DNA of 64,000 bases from Actinomyces dentalis DSM 19115 (GCF_000429225.1 NZ_AUBL01000010.1:22279-86278); one strand, 5' to 3'; shown: positions 10,517 through 21,121, numbered from the stretch's first letter. Made by a program: numbers and translations. The notes: a model not told the origin generated them from the sequence alone.

Positions 10517-11805
10517 GCGGGGCCTGCCTGGGTCAATCGGTCGGCGAGCACCCGGCGCAGGACCGCGGTGAAGCGGTCCGCGTCGGCGTCGGGGAGGATG
10601 AGGGGCGGCGCCAGGCGGAGCGTGTCCGGGCGCGGCGCGTTGACGATGAAGCCCCGCTCCATGAGCTCGGCGGCGACGGCCGCGGCCGGGCCGACGGCGT
10701 CGGCCAGCCCGACCCCGCGCAGCAGCCCGCGCCCCCGCACGCCCGTCACCCCGGGCACGGCGGCCAGCTCGGCCGACCAGCGCGCCCCGAGCGCGCCCGC
10801 CCGCTCCAGCAGGCCCTCGTCGCGGATCGTGGCGATGACGGCCAGGGCCGCCGCGCAGGCCACCGGGTTGCCCCCGAAGGTCGTCCCGTGCTGGCCGGGG
10901 CCGAGCAGGCCGGCCGCGGGCCCCGTGGCGACGACCGCCCCGATCGGCACGCCGCCGCCTAGGCCCTTGGCCAGGGTGACGACGTCGGGCGTGACGGACG
11001 GGGCGAGCAGGTGGTGGGCCATCCAGGCGCCCGTGCGGCCCATGCCGGTCTGGACCTCGTCGATGATGAGCAGGGCGCCGGCGCGCCCGGTCAGCTCGCG
11101 GGCCGCCTCCAGGTAGCCGGGGGGCAGTTCGCGCACGCCCGCCTCGCCCTGGATGGGCTCGACGATGAGGGCGGCGACGTCGGGCCCCATGGCGGCGGCC
11201 AGCGCGGCCTCGTCCCCGGCGGGGACGAACTCCACCCCGCCGGGCAGCGGCTCGAAGGGCTCGCGGTAGGCGGCCTTGTGGGTCAGGGCCAGGGAGCCCA
11301 TGGTGCGCCCGTGGAAGGCGTCGGTCAGGGCGAGGACGCGCGGGCGCTGCGCCCCCCCGTGGCGCCGCGCGATCTTGAAGGCCCCCTCGTTGGCCTCCGT
11401 GCCGGAGTTGGCCAGGAAGACCCTGGAGTCGGCCGGGTCGGCGCCGGGGAAGACGAGTCCGATGAGCTCCTCGGCGAGGGTGATCTGCGCCGGGGTGGTG
11501 AAGAAGTTCGACACGTGCCCGAGGGTGCTCAGCTGCGCGGTGACGGCCCCCACCACGGCCGGGTGGGCGTGGCCCAGGCAATTGACCGCGATCCCGGCGA
11601 GCAGGTCGGTGTACTGGGCGCCGTCGGCGTCCCACACGCGGGCGCCGCGCCCGCGCACGAGGACGCGCTGCGGGGCGCCGAAGGTGTTCATGACGGCCCG
11701 CCCGTAGCGCTGCGCCCAGGCCCGCCCGGTTCCGGCGGCCGGGGTCGCCTGCGCGGGGGCGGCCCCGGCCGCGGTGCTCCCGCTCCCGGCGTCGACGGCG
11801 CTCAC
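10513..11805 (-). CDS. argD: acetylornithine aminotransferase
   Basis: PLP enzyme that converts N-acetylglutamate semialdehyde to N2-acetylornithine. Class III aminotransferase motifs are clear: [38 protein letters not shown], and the PLP lysine in [17 protein letters not shown] near residue 278. From the GTG at 11805 the protein is 430 residues. That GTG overlaps the argB stop (GTGA), so the longer upstream frame is rejected. The first ~30 residues are an Ala/Gly/Pro-rich extension ahead of [11 protein letters not shown]. Confidence 0.95.
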   Translation of the reverse strand: MSAVDAGSGSTAAGAAPAQATPAAGTGRAWAQRYGRAVMNTFGAPQRVLVRGRGARVWDADGAQYTDLLAGIAVNCLGHAHPAVVGAVTAQLSTLGHVSNFFTTPAQITLAEELIGLVFPGADPADSRVFLANSGTEANEGAFKIARRHGGAQRPRVLALTDAFHGRTMGSLALTHKAAYREPFEPLPGGVEFVPAGDEAALAAAMGPDVAALIVEPIQGEAGVRELPPGYLEAARELTGRAGALLIIDEVQTGMGRTGAWMAHHLLAPSVTPDVVTLAKGLGGGVPIGAVVATGPAAGLLGPGQHGTTFGGNPVACAAALAVIATIRDEGLLERAGALGARWSAELAAVPGVTGVRGRGLLRGVGLADAVGPAAAVAAELMERGFIVNAPRPDTLRLAPPLILPDADADRFTAVLRRVLADRLTQAGPA

Positions 11806-12764
11806 AGCGACTGCCCGCCCCTCGTGCGCGAGCACTTGGTGTGCTCGGGGTAGATGACCGTGCCCACGCCGTCGTCGGTGACGATCTCCAGGAGCATGGC
11901 GTGGGGCTGGCACCCGTCGACGACGTGGGCCTGCCCCACTCCCCCGCGCACCGCCCGCAGGCAGGCCTCCATCTTGGGGATCATGCCGGAGTCGAGCTCG
12001 GGGATGAGGGCCTCGAGGGCGTCGACGCCGATGCGCGAGATGAGCGAGCTCCTGTCGGGCCAGTCGGAGTAGAGCCCCTCGACGTCGGTGAGCATGATGA
12101 GCTTCTGCGCGTCCAGGGCGACGGCGATGGCGGCGGCCGCGGTGTCGGCGTTGACGTTGAGGACCGTGGTCGGGTCGGCGAGGAGCGGGGCGACGGAGGA
12201 GATGACGGGGATGCGCCCCTGCTCCAGCAGCTCGGTCACCGAGCGGGGGTCGACCTCGACGACGTCGCCCACGAGCCCGACGTCGACGCTCTCGCCGTCG
12301 ACCGTGGCCAGGCGCTGGCGCGCCCGCAGCAGGCCGCCGTCCTCCCCGGAGATGCCCACGGCGGCCGAGCCCGTCTCATTGAGCAGGGAGACGAGCTCGC
12401 GCTGGACCGACCCGGTCAGGACCATGCGGACCACGTCCATGACCTCGGGCGTGGTCACGCGCAGGCCGCCGCGGAACTCCGACTCGATGCCCAGGCGCTC
12501 GAGCATGGCGTTGATCTGGGGGCCGCCGCCGTGGACGACGACGGGGCGCAGGCCCACCTGGTGGAGGAAGAGGACGTCGGCGGCGAAGGCCCGCTTGAGG
12601 GAGCCGTCGATCATGGCGTTGCCGCCGTACTTGATGACGATGGTCGCCCCCTTGTAGGCGCGCAGCCAGGGCATGGCCTCCAGCAGGACGGAGGCCTTCT
12701 GCGTGGGGGTCAGGTGGGCGGGGACGGCGATGTGTGCGTGATCGGCGGAGTTCATGGCGCTCAT
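11802..12764 (-). CDS. argB: acetylglutamate kinase
   Basis: Phosphorylates N-acetylglutamate, usually the arginine-feedback step. Amino-acid-kinase motifs include [10 protein letters not shown] near residues 43-51 (phosphate-binding Lys45), [13 protein letters not shown], and [19 protein letters not shown]. The length of 320 residues fits the arginine-sensitive hexameric type with an N-terminal helix. The ATG at 12764 overlaps the argJ stop (ATGA); a second ATG three codons later is also possible. The downstream argD start overlaps this stop as GTGA. Confidence 0.96.
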   Translation of the reverse strand: MSAMNSADHAHIAVPAHLTPTQKASVLLEAMPWLRAYKGATIVIKYGGNAMIDGSLKRAFAADVLFLHQVGLRPVVVHGGGPQINAMLERLGIESEFRGGLRVTTPEVMDVVRMVLTGSVQRELVSLLNETGSAAVGISGEDGGLLRARQRLATVDGESVDVGLVGDVVEVDPRSVTELLEQGRIPVISSVAPLLADPTTVLNVNADTAAAAIAVALDAQKLIMLTDVEGLYSDWPDRSSLISRIGVDALEALIPELDSGMIPKMEACLRAVRGGVGQAHVVDGCQPHAMLLEIVTDDGVGTVIYPEHTKCSRTRGGQSL

Positions 12765-13960
12765 GTGGTGTAGTCGGCGTTGATGGTGATGTATCCGTGG
12801 GTGAGGTCGTTGGTCCACACCGTCGCCCCGGCGCCGCCGGCGGACAGGTCGATGTCGATGCGGGTCTCGCGCGGGGTCATGTCGACCGCGTCCCGGTCCT
12901 GGCCCGGGGCCCCGTGCCGGAAGACGACGACCCCGTTGATGGCCACGTCGACCTCGTCGGGGTCGAAGGGGCAGGCCTCGGCGGGGACCGTGCCGAGCTG
13001 GGCCAGGACTCTGCCCCAGTTCGGGTCCCCCCCGGCCACCGCGCACTTGAGGAGGTTGGAGGCGGACACGGCGCGGGCCGCGGCCTCGGCCGCCGCCTCG
13101 CTGACGGCGCCGGAGACGGTGATGGCGATGTCGTGGGTGGCGCCCTCGGCGTCGGCGACCAGGCGCCGGCCCAGGCGGGCCAGGAGCTCGGTGAGGGCCC
13201 CGCCCAGCTCGGCGGGCGAGGGGCGCGCGCCCGAGGCCCCGGAGGCCAGCAGCAGGACCGTGTCATTGGTGGACATGCAGCCGTCGGAGTTGATCCGGTT
13301 GACGGTCCGGGCCACGGCCCCGCCCAGGGCCGCCCGCGCCGCGGCGGCGTCGACGACGGCGTCGGTGGTGATGACGCACAGCATGGTGGCCAGGCCGGGG
13401 GCGAGCATGCCCACGCCCTTGATCATGCCGCCCGCGCTCCAGGCGACGCCGTCGGCGGTGCGCGAGACGGCGTCCTCCTTGGGGACCGTGTCGGTGGTCA
13501 TGATGGCGCGGGCGGCGTCGTGGCCGGCCTCGGGCGTGGGGGCCAGCGCCCCGGCGGCCCGCCCGGCGCCGGACAGGAGGGCGGGCATGTCGAGGGGAAC
13601 GCCGATGACGCCGGTGGAGCACACGAGGACGTCGTCGGGGCGGACCGGGCGGTGCGGGTCGGAGTCGGTGAGCAGCTCGGCGACGCGGGCGGCGGTGGCG
13701 GCGGCGTCGTCGGCCCCCCGGGCGCCGGTGCAGGCGTTGGCGGAGCCGGAGTTGAGGATGACCGCGCGCGCTCCGCCGTCGGCGACGGCGGCGCGGGACC
13801 ACACGACGGGGGCGGCGACCACGCGGTTGGCGGTGAAGACCCCGGCGGCGACGTCGAGCGGGCCGTCGTTGACGACCAGGGCGAGGTCGGGCCTGCCCGA
13901 GGCCTTGAGGCCCGCGCGCACGCCGGCGGCCCGGAATCCTGCGGGGGCGGTGACGCTCAC
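12761..13960 (-). CDS. argJ: bifunctional ornithine acetyltransferase / N-acetylglutamate synthase
   Basis: Transfers the acetyl group from N-acetylornithine to glutamate, making the acetyl cycle. It is an autoprocessed Ntn-type enzyme, and the self-cleavage site [13 protein letters not shown], with the Thr nucleophile, lies near residue 190. Flanking blocks such as [26 protein letters not shown] and [17 protein letters not shown] are characteristic. The length of 399 residues is normal. The start is GTG at 13960, overlapping the argC stop (GTGA). It ends in an ATGA overlap with argB. Confidence 0.96.
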   Translation of the reverse strand: MSVTAPAGFRAAGVRAGLKASGRPDLALVVNDGPLDVAAGVFTANRVVAAPVVWSRAAVADGGARAVILNSGSANACTGARGADDAAATAARVAELLTDSDPHRPVRPDDVLVCSTGVIGVPLDMPALLSGAGRAAGALAPTPEAGHDAARAIMTTDTVPKEDAVSRTADGVAWSAGGMIKGVGMLAPGLATMLCVITTDAVVDAAAARAALGGAVARTVNRINSDGCMSTNDTVLLLASGASGARPSPAELGGALTELLARLGRRLVADAEGATHDIAITVSGAVSEAAAEAAARAVSASNLLKCAVAGGDPNWGRVLAQLGTVPAEACPFDPDEVDVAINGVVVFRHGAPGQDRDAVDMTPRETRIDIDLSAGGAGATVWTNDLTHGYITINADYTT

Positions 13961-15066
13961 GGGGCGACTCCTTCGGTGACGACGCCGGTGGTCTCGCCCA
14001 GGCCGAGGGCGAGGTTGAGGCACTGGACGGCGGCCGAGGCCGTGCCCTTGCCGAGGTTGTCGATGGCGCACATCATGACGGCGACGCCGGCGGCCCGGTC
14101 GTAGGCGACCTGCACAGTGGCCAGGCCGGAGCCCGCGACGGCGCCGGTGGTCGGCCAGACGCCCTCCGGCAGCAGGTGGATCAGGGCCTCGCCCTCACCG
14201 GGCCCGCCGTAGGCGCGCTCCCAGGCGCTGCGCAGGACCTCGCCGGGGTGCTCGGTGCTCAGCACGGCCTCGGTGACCGGCGCCGTGACGGTGGCGAGGA
14301 TGCCGCGGCTCATGGGGACCAGGACGGGGGTGAAGGACAGGCGGACGGCGCCGGGCCGGGCGCCGGCGACCTCGAGGTTCTGGACGATCTCGGGGATGTG
14401 GCGGTGCGAGCCCCCGACGGCGTAGGGCTGGGCGGAGCCCAGGGCCTCGGCGGCCGTCAGGTGGGGCTTGAGGGCCTTGCCCGCCCCGGAGTAGCCGACG
14501 GCGAGGACGGCGGTGACCTGGCCGGCGTCGATGAGTTCGGCGGCGACGCCGGGCTGGGCGGCCAGGGTCACGGCGGTGACATTGCATCCGGGCACGGCGA
14601 TCCGCCCGGTGGCGGCCAGCAGGTCGCGCTGCGCGCGGGCCTCGCGCTCGCCGTCGTGCAGGAGCTCGGGCATGCCGTAGGTCCAGGCGCCGACGTGCTC
14701 GGTGCCGTAGAAGGCGCGCCAGGCGGCGGGGTCGGTCAGGCGGTGGTCGGCCCCGCAGTCGATGAGGAGGGGGGTGCGGCCGGCGCTCGCCGCGCGGGCC
14801 TCCAGGGCGGCCGTGATCTCGCCGGAGGCGCCGTGCGGCAGGGCCAGGACGACGATGTCGTGATCGGCCAGGCGCTCGACGTCGGTGGGCTCGATGGGGC
14901 GGTCCGCCAGGGCGATGAGGTGCGGGTGGTGGCGGCCCAGGACCGTTCCGGCCGAGGACCCGGCGGTGAGGGCGCCGATCTCGATGCCGGGGTGGGCCGC
15001 CAGGAGGCGGAGGACCTCGCCCCCCGCGTATCCGGTCGCACCGGCGACCGCTGCTGTCCACGTCAT
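13957..15066 (-). CDS. argC: N-acetyl-gamma-glutamyl-phosphate reductase
   Basis: NADPH-dependent reduction of N-acetylglutamyl phosphate, and the first gene of the arg operon here. The Rossmann loop AVAGATGYAGGEVLRLL is at residues 6-22. The catalytic Cys is in RIAVPGCNVTAV, near residue 160. The length of 369 is a little longer than average. The ATG at 15066 has no Shine-Dalgarno sequence, but a TATGCT box lies exactly six bases upstream, so the message is probably leaderless. The GTGA overlap with argJ couples translation. Confidence 0.96.
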   Translation of the reverse strand: MTWTAAVAGATGYAGGEVLRLLAAHPGIEIGALTAGSSAGTVLGRHHPHLIALADRPIEPTDVERLADHDIVVLALPHGASGEITAALEARAASAGRTPLLIDCGADHRLTDPAAWRAFYGTEHVGAWTYGMPELLHDGEREARAQRDLLAATGRIAVPGCNVTAVTLAAQPGVAAELIDAGQVTAVLAVGYSGAGKALKPHLTAAEALGSAQPYAVGGSHRHIPEIVQNLEVAGARPGAVRLSFTPVLVPMSRGILATVTAPVTEAVLSTEHPGEVLRSAWERAYGGPGEGEALIHLLPEGVWPTTGAVAGSGLATVQVAYDRAAGVAVMMCAIDNLGKGTASAAVQCLNLALGLGETTGVVTEGVAP

Positions 15067-15105
15067 GCGGGAAGCATACGTGCGGGTGCATAGAAATACG
15101 AAATA
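15067..15105 (-). promoter_or_regulatory. argC promoter with candidate ARG box
   Basis: On the minus strand TATGCT (15078-15073) is followed by six bases and then the argC ATG, the spacing of a leaderless promoter. The AT-richest piece of the neighbourhood, 15087-15105 (TGCATAGAAATACGA on the plus strand), is an imperfect palindrome that recalls ARG boxes and would overlap the -35 region. Repression by the argR product is inference. Confidence 0.4.
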
Positions 15106-15198
15106 GGAGGGCGGGGCCCGGGCCGTCGGCTTGCTCACACGCCGCCCCCGCCCCGCCCCGGCGCGCCGCGCCGGGGCGCCGGCGTCGGACCCGGGCGG

Positions 15199-15693
15199 TC
15201 AGGCCTGGGACGTCAGCGTCGTGGCAATGGCGTCCGCCCACCCGCGCACGGCGTCGAGGTCGATGAAGTCGCCCTCCGAGGCTCCGCCCATCCTGGCGAT
15301 GGAGCGCTCGCGCCACGACAGCTCGGACGGGTCGAAGCGGCCGGGGAAGGTGATGTGGTCCTTCGGGTCCATGGACAGCAGGACGGGGCCGATGCGGCGG
15401 GGATCGGCGACCCTCCCCTTCGGAAGGCCGGACAGGCCGACGGAGAAGGCCCAGACCGGGTGGGCGATCAGCGCCCTGTGGAAGCGCTCGGTGAAGTCGA
15501 CGGCCTCGTCGGTCCAGCGCGTCATGTAGATGGCGCTGCCGATGACGAAGGCGTCGTAGCCCTCGACGCTCGTCACGTCCTCGGGGCGCGCCCGGTCGAC
15601 GTCGATCCCGGAGGCGCGCAGCCGCTCGGCGATGGCTCCGGCGACCTCATCGGTCGCGCCGTGACGGGAGGAGGAGGTGAGGAGGATCTTCAT
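15199..15693 (-). CDS. flavodoxin-domain protein
   Basis: A 164-residue flavodoxin-like protein of the HemG/flavodoxin_5 type. The FMN phosphate loop is SSSRHGATDEVAGAIAERL (residues 7-25), and DAFVIGSAIYMTRWTDEAVDF is the second flavin-contact region. HemG proteins are menaquinone-dependent protoporphyrinogen oxidases, but many relatives have unknown partners, so only an electron-transfer role is claimed. The ATG at 15693 starts the family sequence directly. It lies between pheT and argC in the same direction, with 125-nt gaps on either side, so it may have its own promoter. Confidence 0.85.
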   Translation of the reverse strand: MKILLTSSSRHGATDEVAGAIAERLRASGIDVDRARPEDVTSVEGYDAFVIGSAIYMTRWTDEAVDFTERFHRALIAHPVWAFSVGLSGLPKGRVADPRRIGPVLLSMDPKDHITFPGRFDPSELSWRERSIARMGGASEGDFIDLDAVRGWADAIATTLTSQA

Positions 15694-15817
15694 GGACCCA
15701 GTATCGCCAAGCGCGGGCCCGCACGGGTCGAGACGAGGATCGCGGATCCAACAGTGAGCATCACCACACGGCCTTCCCGCCGGGTCCGCCTTCCGCGAGC
15801 GCGCAGGTTTCGGCGAC

Positions 15818-18478
15818 TCAGGCGCGCAGCTCGGCCCCCAGGCGCTTGGCGGCGCGCTTGACCACGCGCTTGCGCACGCCCGCCAGCTCCCCGGCCGTCA
15901 GGGTCCGGTCGGGCGCGCGCAGGCGCAGGGAGAAGGCCAGCGACTTGCGGCCCTCGCCCAGCTGGGGCCCGCGGAAGACGTCGAACAGGCGCACCTCCTC
16001 GAGGAGGTCCCCCGCGGCCTCGCGGATGACCGCCTCGACGGCGGCGGCGGCCACGGCCTCGTCGACGACGAGCGCGATGTCCTCCTTGCCCGCGGGGAAG
16101 GTCGACACCGCCCGCACCTGGAGCACGCCCGCGGCCTCGACGGCCTCCAGCAGCGGCTCCAGGTCGATCTCGAGCGCGCAGGCGCGCTCGGGCAGCCCGA
16201 GCGCGCGGACGACGCGCGGGTGGAGCTCGCCCGCGTGGCCGACGACGGCCCCGGGGACGACGTCCCGGCCCCGGCGCGCGCCCGGCAGGCGCACCTCGGC
16301 GGTGCGCCCGGGGTGCCAGGGCGCACGGGGCTCGGCGGGGGCCGCCACCTCGACGGCCACGCCCAGGGCGCGGGCCGCGATCCGCACGACCTCGACGGCG
16401 TCCGACCAGGTCCACGGCCGCGCCGGGCCGAGCACCCCGGCGCGCTCGCGCTCCCCGGCCAGGACGGCGCCCACGTGGGTCGGCTGGGCGGGGATGCCCG
16501 CCTCGAGGGCGGCGATCTCCTCCTCACTGGGCCGGCGGTCGACGCCGGGGATGGCGGCGGGGACGGTGCCCGCCGGGAGGGTCACGGCGCCGATCTCGTA
16601 GACGGCGACGTCGTCCAGACCGCGCGAGACATTGCGGCGGGCGGCCTCCACGAGGGAGTCGAGCACGGACGTGCGCAGGTACGGCGCGTCCTCCGCCAGG
16701 GGGTTGGCCAGGCGCACCGCGTCGCGGCGCGGGTCGCCGGCGGGGATCTCGAACACGTCGTGCACGTCGCCGATGAAGGGGTAGGACAGCACCTGGGTGA
16801 GGCCGGCGTCGGCCAGAGCGCGCACCACGTCGCGGCGGGCGCGCTGGCGCGGCGTCAGCCCCCTCCCGGCCGGCGCGGCGGGCACGACCGCGGGGATCGC
16901 GTCATAGCCGTCGAGGCGGGCGATCTCCTCGACGAAGTGGGCGGCGCCGACCAGGTCGGGCCGCCAGGTGGGCGGGGTGACGGCGAGCAGCTCGCCGCCG
17001 TCGGCCTCATCGACGCCGGCGGGCTCCACGGCGCAGCCGATGGCCTCCAGCAGCTCGCGCACCCGGTCGGCGCCGTAGGCCACGCCCGTCAGGCGCTGGG
17101 CGGCGTCGGCGCGGATGACGATCGGCTCGGGCGGGCGCGTGCGGTCCACGTCGGTGGCGACGGGGTCCGCGGTGCCGCCGCCGTACTGCACGAGCAGGTC
17201 GACGGCCCGCTGCGCGGCGACCGGGGCGAGCGCCGTGTCCACACCGCGCTCGTTGCGCCGGGAGGACTCGGTGGGCAGCCTGTGGCGCCGGGAGGAGCGG
17301 GCGATGGAGACGGGGTCGAAGTGGGCGGCCTCGATGAGGACGTCGGTGGTGCGCTCGTCGACCTCGGTGTCGGCCCCGCCGAAGACGCCGGCCAGCACCA
17401 GGGCGCGCGAGCCCTCGGAGCCGGGCGAGTCGGAGATGACCAGGTCCTCCACGTCCAGGGCGCGCGTGACGCCGTCGAGGAAGGCGAGGGACTCCCCCGC
17501 CCGCGCGCGGCGCACCACGATCGGCCCGTGCAGCTTGGCCAGGTCGAAGGCGTGCAGCGGCTGGCCCAGGTCGAGCATGACGTAGTTGGTCACGTCCACG
17601 GCCAGGGAGATGGGCCGCATGCCGGCGGCCGTGAGCCGCTCGCGCATCCAGGCGGGCGACGGCGCCGCCGGGTCGACGCCCCGCACGATGCGGGCGACGT
17701 AGCGGTCGCATCCGGGGCGCCCGTGGATGGGGCGGGGGTCCTCGGGGACGACGACGTCGAAGCCGCCCTCCCCGGCCTCCGCGACGCCGCGGGGGTACAG
17801 GTCCGCGTTGGCGGCGTCGGCCGGGTCGGTGAAGCGCGCCCCGGTGGAGTGGGAGTACTCGCGGGCGATGCCGCGCATGGAGAAGCAGTAGCCCCGGTCG
17901 GGGGTGATGTTGATCTCCAGGACCTCCTCGCCCAGGCCGAGCAGCGCGATGGCGCTGGCGCCGGGGGCGGGCGGCTCCTCGTCGCCCCGGCCGTGGGCGG
18001 CCAGCCAGCGGTCCAGCACGATGATGCCCGAGTGGTCCTCGCCGATGCCCAGTTCGCGCTCGGAGCAGATCATGCCGTCCGAGACGTGCCCGTAGGTCTT
18101 GCGGGCGGAGATGGCGAAGCCGCCGGGCAGGACGGCGCCGGGCAGGCTCACGACAACGCTGTCGCCGACGTCGAAATTGTGGGCGCCGCACACGATGCCG
18201 CGGCTGGGCAGCTCGGAGGGCTCCTTGCCGGTGCCGGGGACGTCGTTGTGCTCGGGGCCGACGTCGACGCGGCAGTAGTTGATGACCTTGCCGTTGGTCT
18301 GCTCCTTGGCCCGGCGGGTCAGGACCCGCCCGACGACGAGGGGGCCGGTGACGGGGGGCGGGACGACGCGCTCCTCCTCCAGGCCCACCCGCACCAGGTC
18401 GGCGGCGAGCCGGGCGGCCGTGGTGCCGGCGGGGACGTCGACGTGCTCGCGGAGCCACTCGATCGGGACGTAGGGCAT
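15818..18478 (-). CDS. pheT: phenylalanyl-tRNA synthetase beta subunit
   Basis: Large subunit of the heterotetrameric enzyme that charges tRNA-Phe. At 886 residues it shows the full domain order. An EMAP-type tRNA-binding domain covers residues ~40-160. The B3/B4 editing region spans ~220-400 and includes GQPLHAFDLAKL and FLDGVTRALDVEDLVI. The B5 domain covers ~415-490, followed by the catalytic-like core. The C-terminal anticodon-binding FDX-ACB domain begins near VSTFPAGKEDIALVVDE. The ATG at 18478 opens with MPYVPIEWLREHVDV. It starts one base before the pheS stop region ends, so the pair is coupled. Confidence 0.97.
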   Translation of the reverse strand: MPYVPIEWLREHVDVPAGTTAARLAADLVRVGLEEERVVPPPVTGPLVVGRVLTRRAKEQTNGKVINYCRVDVGPEHNDVPGTGKEPSELPSRGIVCGAHNFDVGDSVVVSLPGAVLPGGFAISARKTYGHVSDGMICSERELGIGEDHSGIIVLDRWLAAHGRGDEEPPAPGASAIALLGLGEEVLEINITPDRGYCFSMRGIAREYSHSTGARFTDPADAANADLYPRGVAEAGEGGFDVVVPEDPRPIHGRPGCDRYVARIVRGVDPAAPSPAWMRERLTAAGMRPISLAVDVTNYVMLDLGQPLHAFDLAKLHGPIVVRRARAGESLAFLDGVTRALDVEDLVISDSPGSEGSRALVLAGVFGGADTEVDERTTDVLIEAAHFDPVSIARSSRRHRLPTESSRRNERGVDTALAPVAAQRAVDLLVQYGGGTADPVATDVDRTRPPEPIVIRADAAQRLTGVAYGADRVRELLEAIGCAVEPAGVDEADGGELLAVTPPTWRPDLVGAAHFVEEIARLDGYDAIPAVVPAAPAGRGLTPRQRARRDVVRALADAGLTQVLSYPFIGDVHDVFEIPAGDPRRDAVRLANPLAEDAPYLRTSVLDSLVEAARRNVSRGLDDVAVYEIGAVTLPAGTVPAAIPGVDRRPSEEEIAALEAGIPAQPTHVGAVLAGERERAGVLGPARPWTWSDAVEVVRIAARALGVAVEVAAPAEPRAPWHPGRTAEVRLPGARRGRDVVPGAVVGHAGELHPRVVRALGLPERACALEIDLEPLLEAVEAAGVLQVRAVSTFPAGKEDIALVVDEAVAAAAVEAVIREAAGDLLEEVRLFDVFRGPQLGEGRKSLAFSLRLRAPDRTLTAGELAGVRKRVVKRAAKRLGAELRA

Positions 18479-18479
18479 G

Positions 18480-19565
18480 TCAGATTCCCCTTCCGGTGGT
18501 GCCGAACTGCTGGGAGAAGCGGATATCGCCCTCGACGATGTCGTACATGTCGGCGATGCCGTGGCGCAGCATGAGGGTGCGCTCCAGACCCATGCCGAAG
18601 GCGAAGCCGGTGTGGACCTCCGGGTCGATGCCGCAGGCGATGAGCACATTGGGGTTGACCATGCCGCAGCCGCACCACTCGATCCAGCCCGGGCCGCCCT
18701 TCTTCTGAGGGAACCACAGGTCCATCTCGGCGCTCGGCTCGGTGAAGGGGAAGAAGGAGGGGCGCAGGCGGGTGCGCGCCTCGGGGCCGAACATCGCCTT
18801 GGCGACGTGGTCCAGGGTGCCCTTGAGGTGGGCCATGGTCAGGCCCTTGTCCACGGCCAGGCCCTCGACCTGGTGGAAGACCGGCGTGTGGGTCTGGTCG
18901 AGCTCGTCGGAGCGGAAGACCTTGCCGGGGCAGGCGACGTACAGCGGCGGGGGGGCGGCGAGCATGGCGCGGGCCTGCACCGGGGAGGTGTGGGTGCGCA
19001 GCACGAGGTTGACCGTCGCGCCCGGCTCGCCGCCCACCGAGGCGCCGTCGACGTAGAAGGTGTCCTGCATCTGCCGCGCCGGGTGGTCGGCGTCGAAGTT
19101 GAGGGCGTCGAAGTCGAACCACTCGTGCTCGAGCTCGGGGCCCTCGGCGATGGACCAGCCCATGGCGACGAACAGGTCAGTGACCTCGTCGATCAGCACA
19201 TCGAGGGGGTGGCGGGCGCCGGCGGCCGTGCGCGCCGTGGGAATGGTGACGTCGACGGCCTCGGTGGCCAGCATGGCGGCCTCGGCCTCGACCTCCAGGA
19301 CGCCGCGGCGCTCGGCCAGGGCCGCATTGAGCCGGCCGCGGGCGGCGCCGAGGATCTTGCCGGCGGCGGGCCTGTCCGCCTTGTCGAGCGCCCCGATGCC
19401 GCGGCCGGCGCGGGTCAGGGCGGAGGCGTCCCCGGTGTAGGCCAGGCGCACCTCCTTGAGGGCGGGCAGGTCGGCGGCGCCGGCGATGGCGGCCAGCGCC
19501 TCCTCGACGAGGGCGCTGACGCCCGCTTCGTCCAGCGGCGACAGCGCGTCGGCAGTGTCAGTCAT
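18480..19565 (-). CDS. pheS: phenylalanyl-tRNA synthetase alpha subunit
   Basis: Catalytic subunit of PheRS, 361 residues. An N-terminal coiled coil is followed by the class II catalytic domain. Motif 2 falls around [20 protein letters not shown], and motif 3 is [19 protein letters not shown] near the C-terminus. The ATG at 19565 begins [16 protein letters not shown]. pheS precedes pheT with a one-base gap. In related genomes pheST sits next to the trmH-type methyltransferase gene; here a 20-kb block separates them. No T-box-like leader was recognised in the 136 bases upstream. Confidence 0.97.
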   Translation of the reverse strand: MTDTADALSPLDEAGVSALVEEALAAIAGAADLPALKEVRLAYTGDASALTRAGRGIGALDKADRPAAGKILGAARGRLNAALAERRGVLEVEAEAAMLATEAVDVTIPTARTAAGARHPLDVLIDEVTDLFVAMGWSIAEGPELEHEWFDFDALNFDADHPARQMQDTFYVDGASVGGEPGATVNLVLRTHTSPVQARAMLAAPPPLYVACPGKVFRSDELDQTHTPVFHQVEGLAVDKGLTMAHLKGTLDHVAKAMFGPEARTRLRPSFFPFTEPSAEMDLWFPQKKGGPGWIEWCGCGMVNPNVLIACGIDPEVHTGFAFGMGLERTLMLRHGIADMYDIVEGDIRFSQQFGTTGRGI

Positions 19566-19701
19566 CCGGGGGCCTTCCGATGATCGGGGCGGTGGTCGGT
19601 GTCCGCGCCCAGGGTAGTCCGCGCCCGCCCGCGCCCGAAATCGCGGGGCCGGGCGGGCGGACCGCGGCCGGCCCCGGCGACGGGCCGGGCGGGTGGGGGC
19701 T

Positions 19702-20886
19702 TCAGCCCCGTTCCCGCGCCATCTCCCGGGCGATGTACTGGCCGAATCCGGGAACCGTGAAGGCGATTCTGCCCCGCTGCGGAACGTAGATCAGACCCTT
19801 GCTGATGAGGTTCGCGCGCGCGGGTCCCAGGGACTGGACCGACCTGTTGAGTCTGACCGCTATGGCGGCGCTCGCCGTCGACTCGCCGGCCTCCTCCGCC
19901 ATAGCGCCGAGATATTCGCGTTCGGCAGGCGTGATGCGCTCCCACCGCGAAGAGAAGAACATCGCATCGAGCTGCGCCAGCCCGACGGCCTCGGCCCGGC
20001 GCGCGTCCGCACCGGTGAAGGGGGATCGGGGCGAGGTCCTCCAGATCGCCGACCCGAATTCTTGCAGGAAATACGGATACCGGCCGGAGATCCTCACCAG
20101 ATGGGTCAGCGCCTCCTCCTCGAAGCGGGCGCCCATGCGCTCCGCCGGCTCAACCAGGACCCGTCTCGACTCGGCGTCGCTCAGACGACCGATTTGGCGG
20201 ACCAGGAACATGCGCTCGGCGTACGACTTCGCCGTCGCGAGTCTTCCCGGAAGACTCGGAAGCCCCGCCCCGATCACATAGAAATTCCAGTTCCGCTGAC
20301 TCGCCTCGTGCTGCGTCGTTATGAGCGCGGCCAGCAGCTCTCCATCGAGATCCTGCATTTCGTCGACGAGAATCGCGAAGGCGACGCGCTCCTCCCCCAG
20401 GACTCTGGAAACATCGGCCACCACGTCCTGAAAGTCGAGATCCAGGTTCCCCGTCGAGGCTCGGACCGGATCCCGCTCGACCCCCAGTGAGAACGAGTCG
20501 ATTCCGAGCGAGACGGAGAAGGAGGACACGGTCGACAGCATCCGTCCCACGGCCGCGAGCGCGCTTCGGGCCTTGTACGCCATGGAGGCCCGGACGAGTC
20601 CGGCGGCGATTGCGCGCCTGGCGCGAACCGCCCCGGCCCTCCCCGAAGAAGCCTCGATCTTGACTGCGAACCAATCAGCCTCCGTCACCCTATCCATCAT
20701 CGCATTGAGCAGGACGGTTTTCCCGACCCCCCTCAGACCGGTGAGCAGAAGCGGACGGGCGGGGCCGAGCCCGCGAGCGGCCCGAACGATAAGGGTATCG
20801 AGGGCGTCGATATCATTATCACGACCGATGAGGGCCTGCGGAGGCTTTCCAGAGCCAGGGGTATACGGATCCAGTGCGGCCTGCAT
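19702..20886 (-). CDS. AAA-family ATPase with C-terminal winged helix
   Basis: A 394-residue P-loop ATPase resembling the Orc1/Cdc6-like or STAND-type ATP-binding proteins often found alone in actinobacteria. Walker A is GLRGVGKT (residues 50-57). Walker B is [16 protein letters not shown] (170-185, with the DE pair). A sensor-like [10 protein letters not shown] follows, and the C-terminal ~80 residues ([18 protein letters not shown] onward) look like a winged helix. No enzyme domain is fused, so its partner is unknown. The start at 20886 is likely; a GTG three codons upstream is an alternative. Codon use is less GC-biased than in its neighbours, which suggests recent acquisition. Confidence 0.75.
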   Translation of the reverse strand: MQAALDPYTPGSGKPPQALIGRDNDIDALDTLIVRAARGLGPARPLLLTGLRGVGKTVLLNAMMDRVTEADWFAVKIEASSGRAGAVRARRAIAAGLVRASMAYKARSALAAVGRMLSTVSSFSVSLGIDSFSLGVERDPVRASTGNLDLDFQDVVADVSRVLGEERVAFAILVDEMQDLDGELLAALITTQHEASQRNWNFYVIGAGLPSLPGRLATAKSYAERMFLVRQIGRLSDAESRRVLVEPAERMGARFEEEALTHLVRISGRYPYFLQEFGSAIWRTSPRSPFTGADARRAEAVGLAQLDAMFFSSRWERITPAEREYLGAMAEEAGESTASAAIAVRLNRSVQSLGPARANLISKGLIYVPQRGRIAFTVPGFGQYIAREMARERG

Positions 20887-21084
20887 GTCACCGACTATAA
20901 CGGCGTCGGACGATTCCCACCAGCCCCGCCGGTGCTCGGCGTCCCGGGGTGCGCCCCTCCCGTCATGAACCCGGGTGGCCCGGTGTCCGGCCGGCGCCCG
21001 CGGGGCAGGGCCGCGATGCGCGCGGACCCGCCGGGCACGCCCGGCGCCCGCCCGACGGGCGACTCGCCGTGCGCGGATGCCGGC

Positions 21085-21115
21085 TTGACGGTGACGTTGC
21101 GTCACCTGCTGGGAT
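21085..21115 (+). promoter_or_regulatory. MerR-type promoter/operator
   Basis: TTGACG (21085-21090) and TGGGAT (21110-21115) are separated by 19 bp, the long spacer typical of MerR-activated promoters. The spacer carries a perfect 7-3-7 palindrome, GGTGACG-TTG-CGTCACC (21090-21106). Six bases after the -10 box comes the ATG of the MerR gene at 21122, so the transcript is predicted to be leaderless. Autoregulation and drug- or stress-induced activation of the downstream ABC genes are inferred. Confidence 0.65.
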
Positions 21116-21121
21116 GAGCCC

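Noticed and set aside
16220-18574. 784-codon plus-strand frame opposite pheT
   Set aside because: Antisense shadow of a certain gene; no family features.
19566-19701. T-box or other riboswitch before pheS
   Set aside because: Only 136 bases, with simple GC palindromes; no T-box-like bulge, specifier loop or antiterminator pattern.
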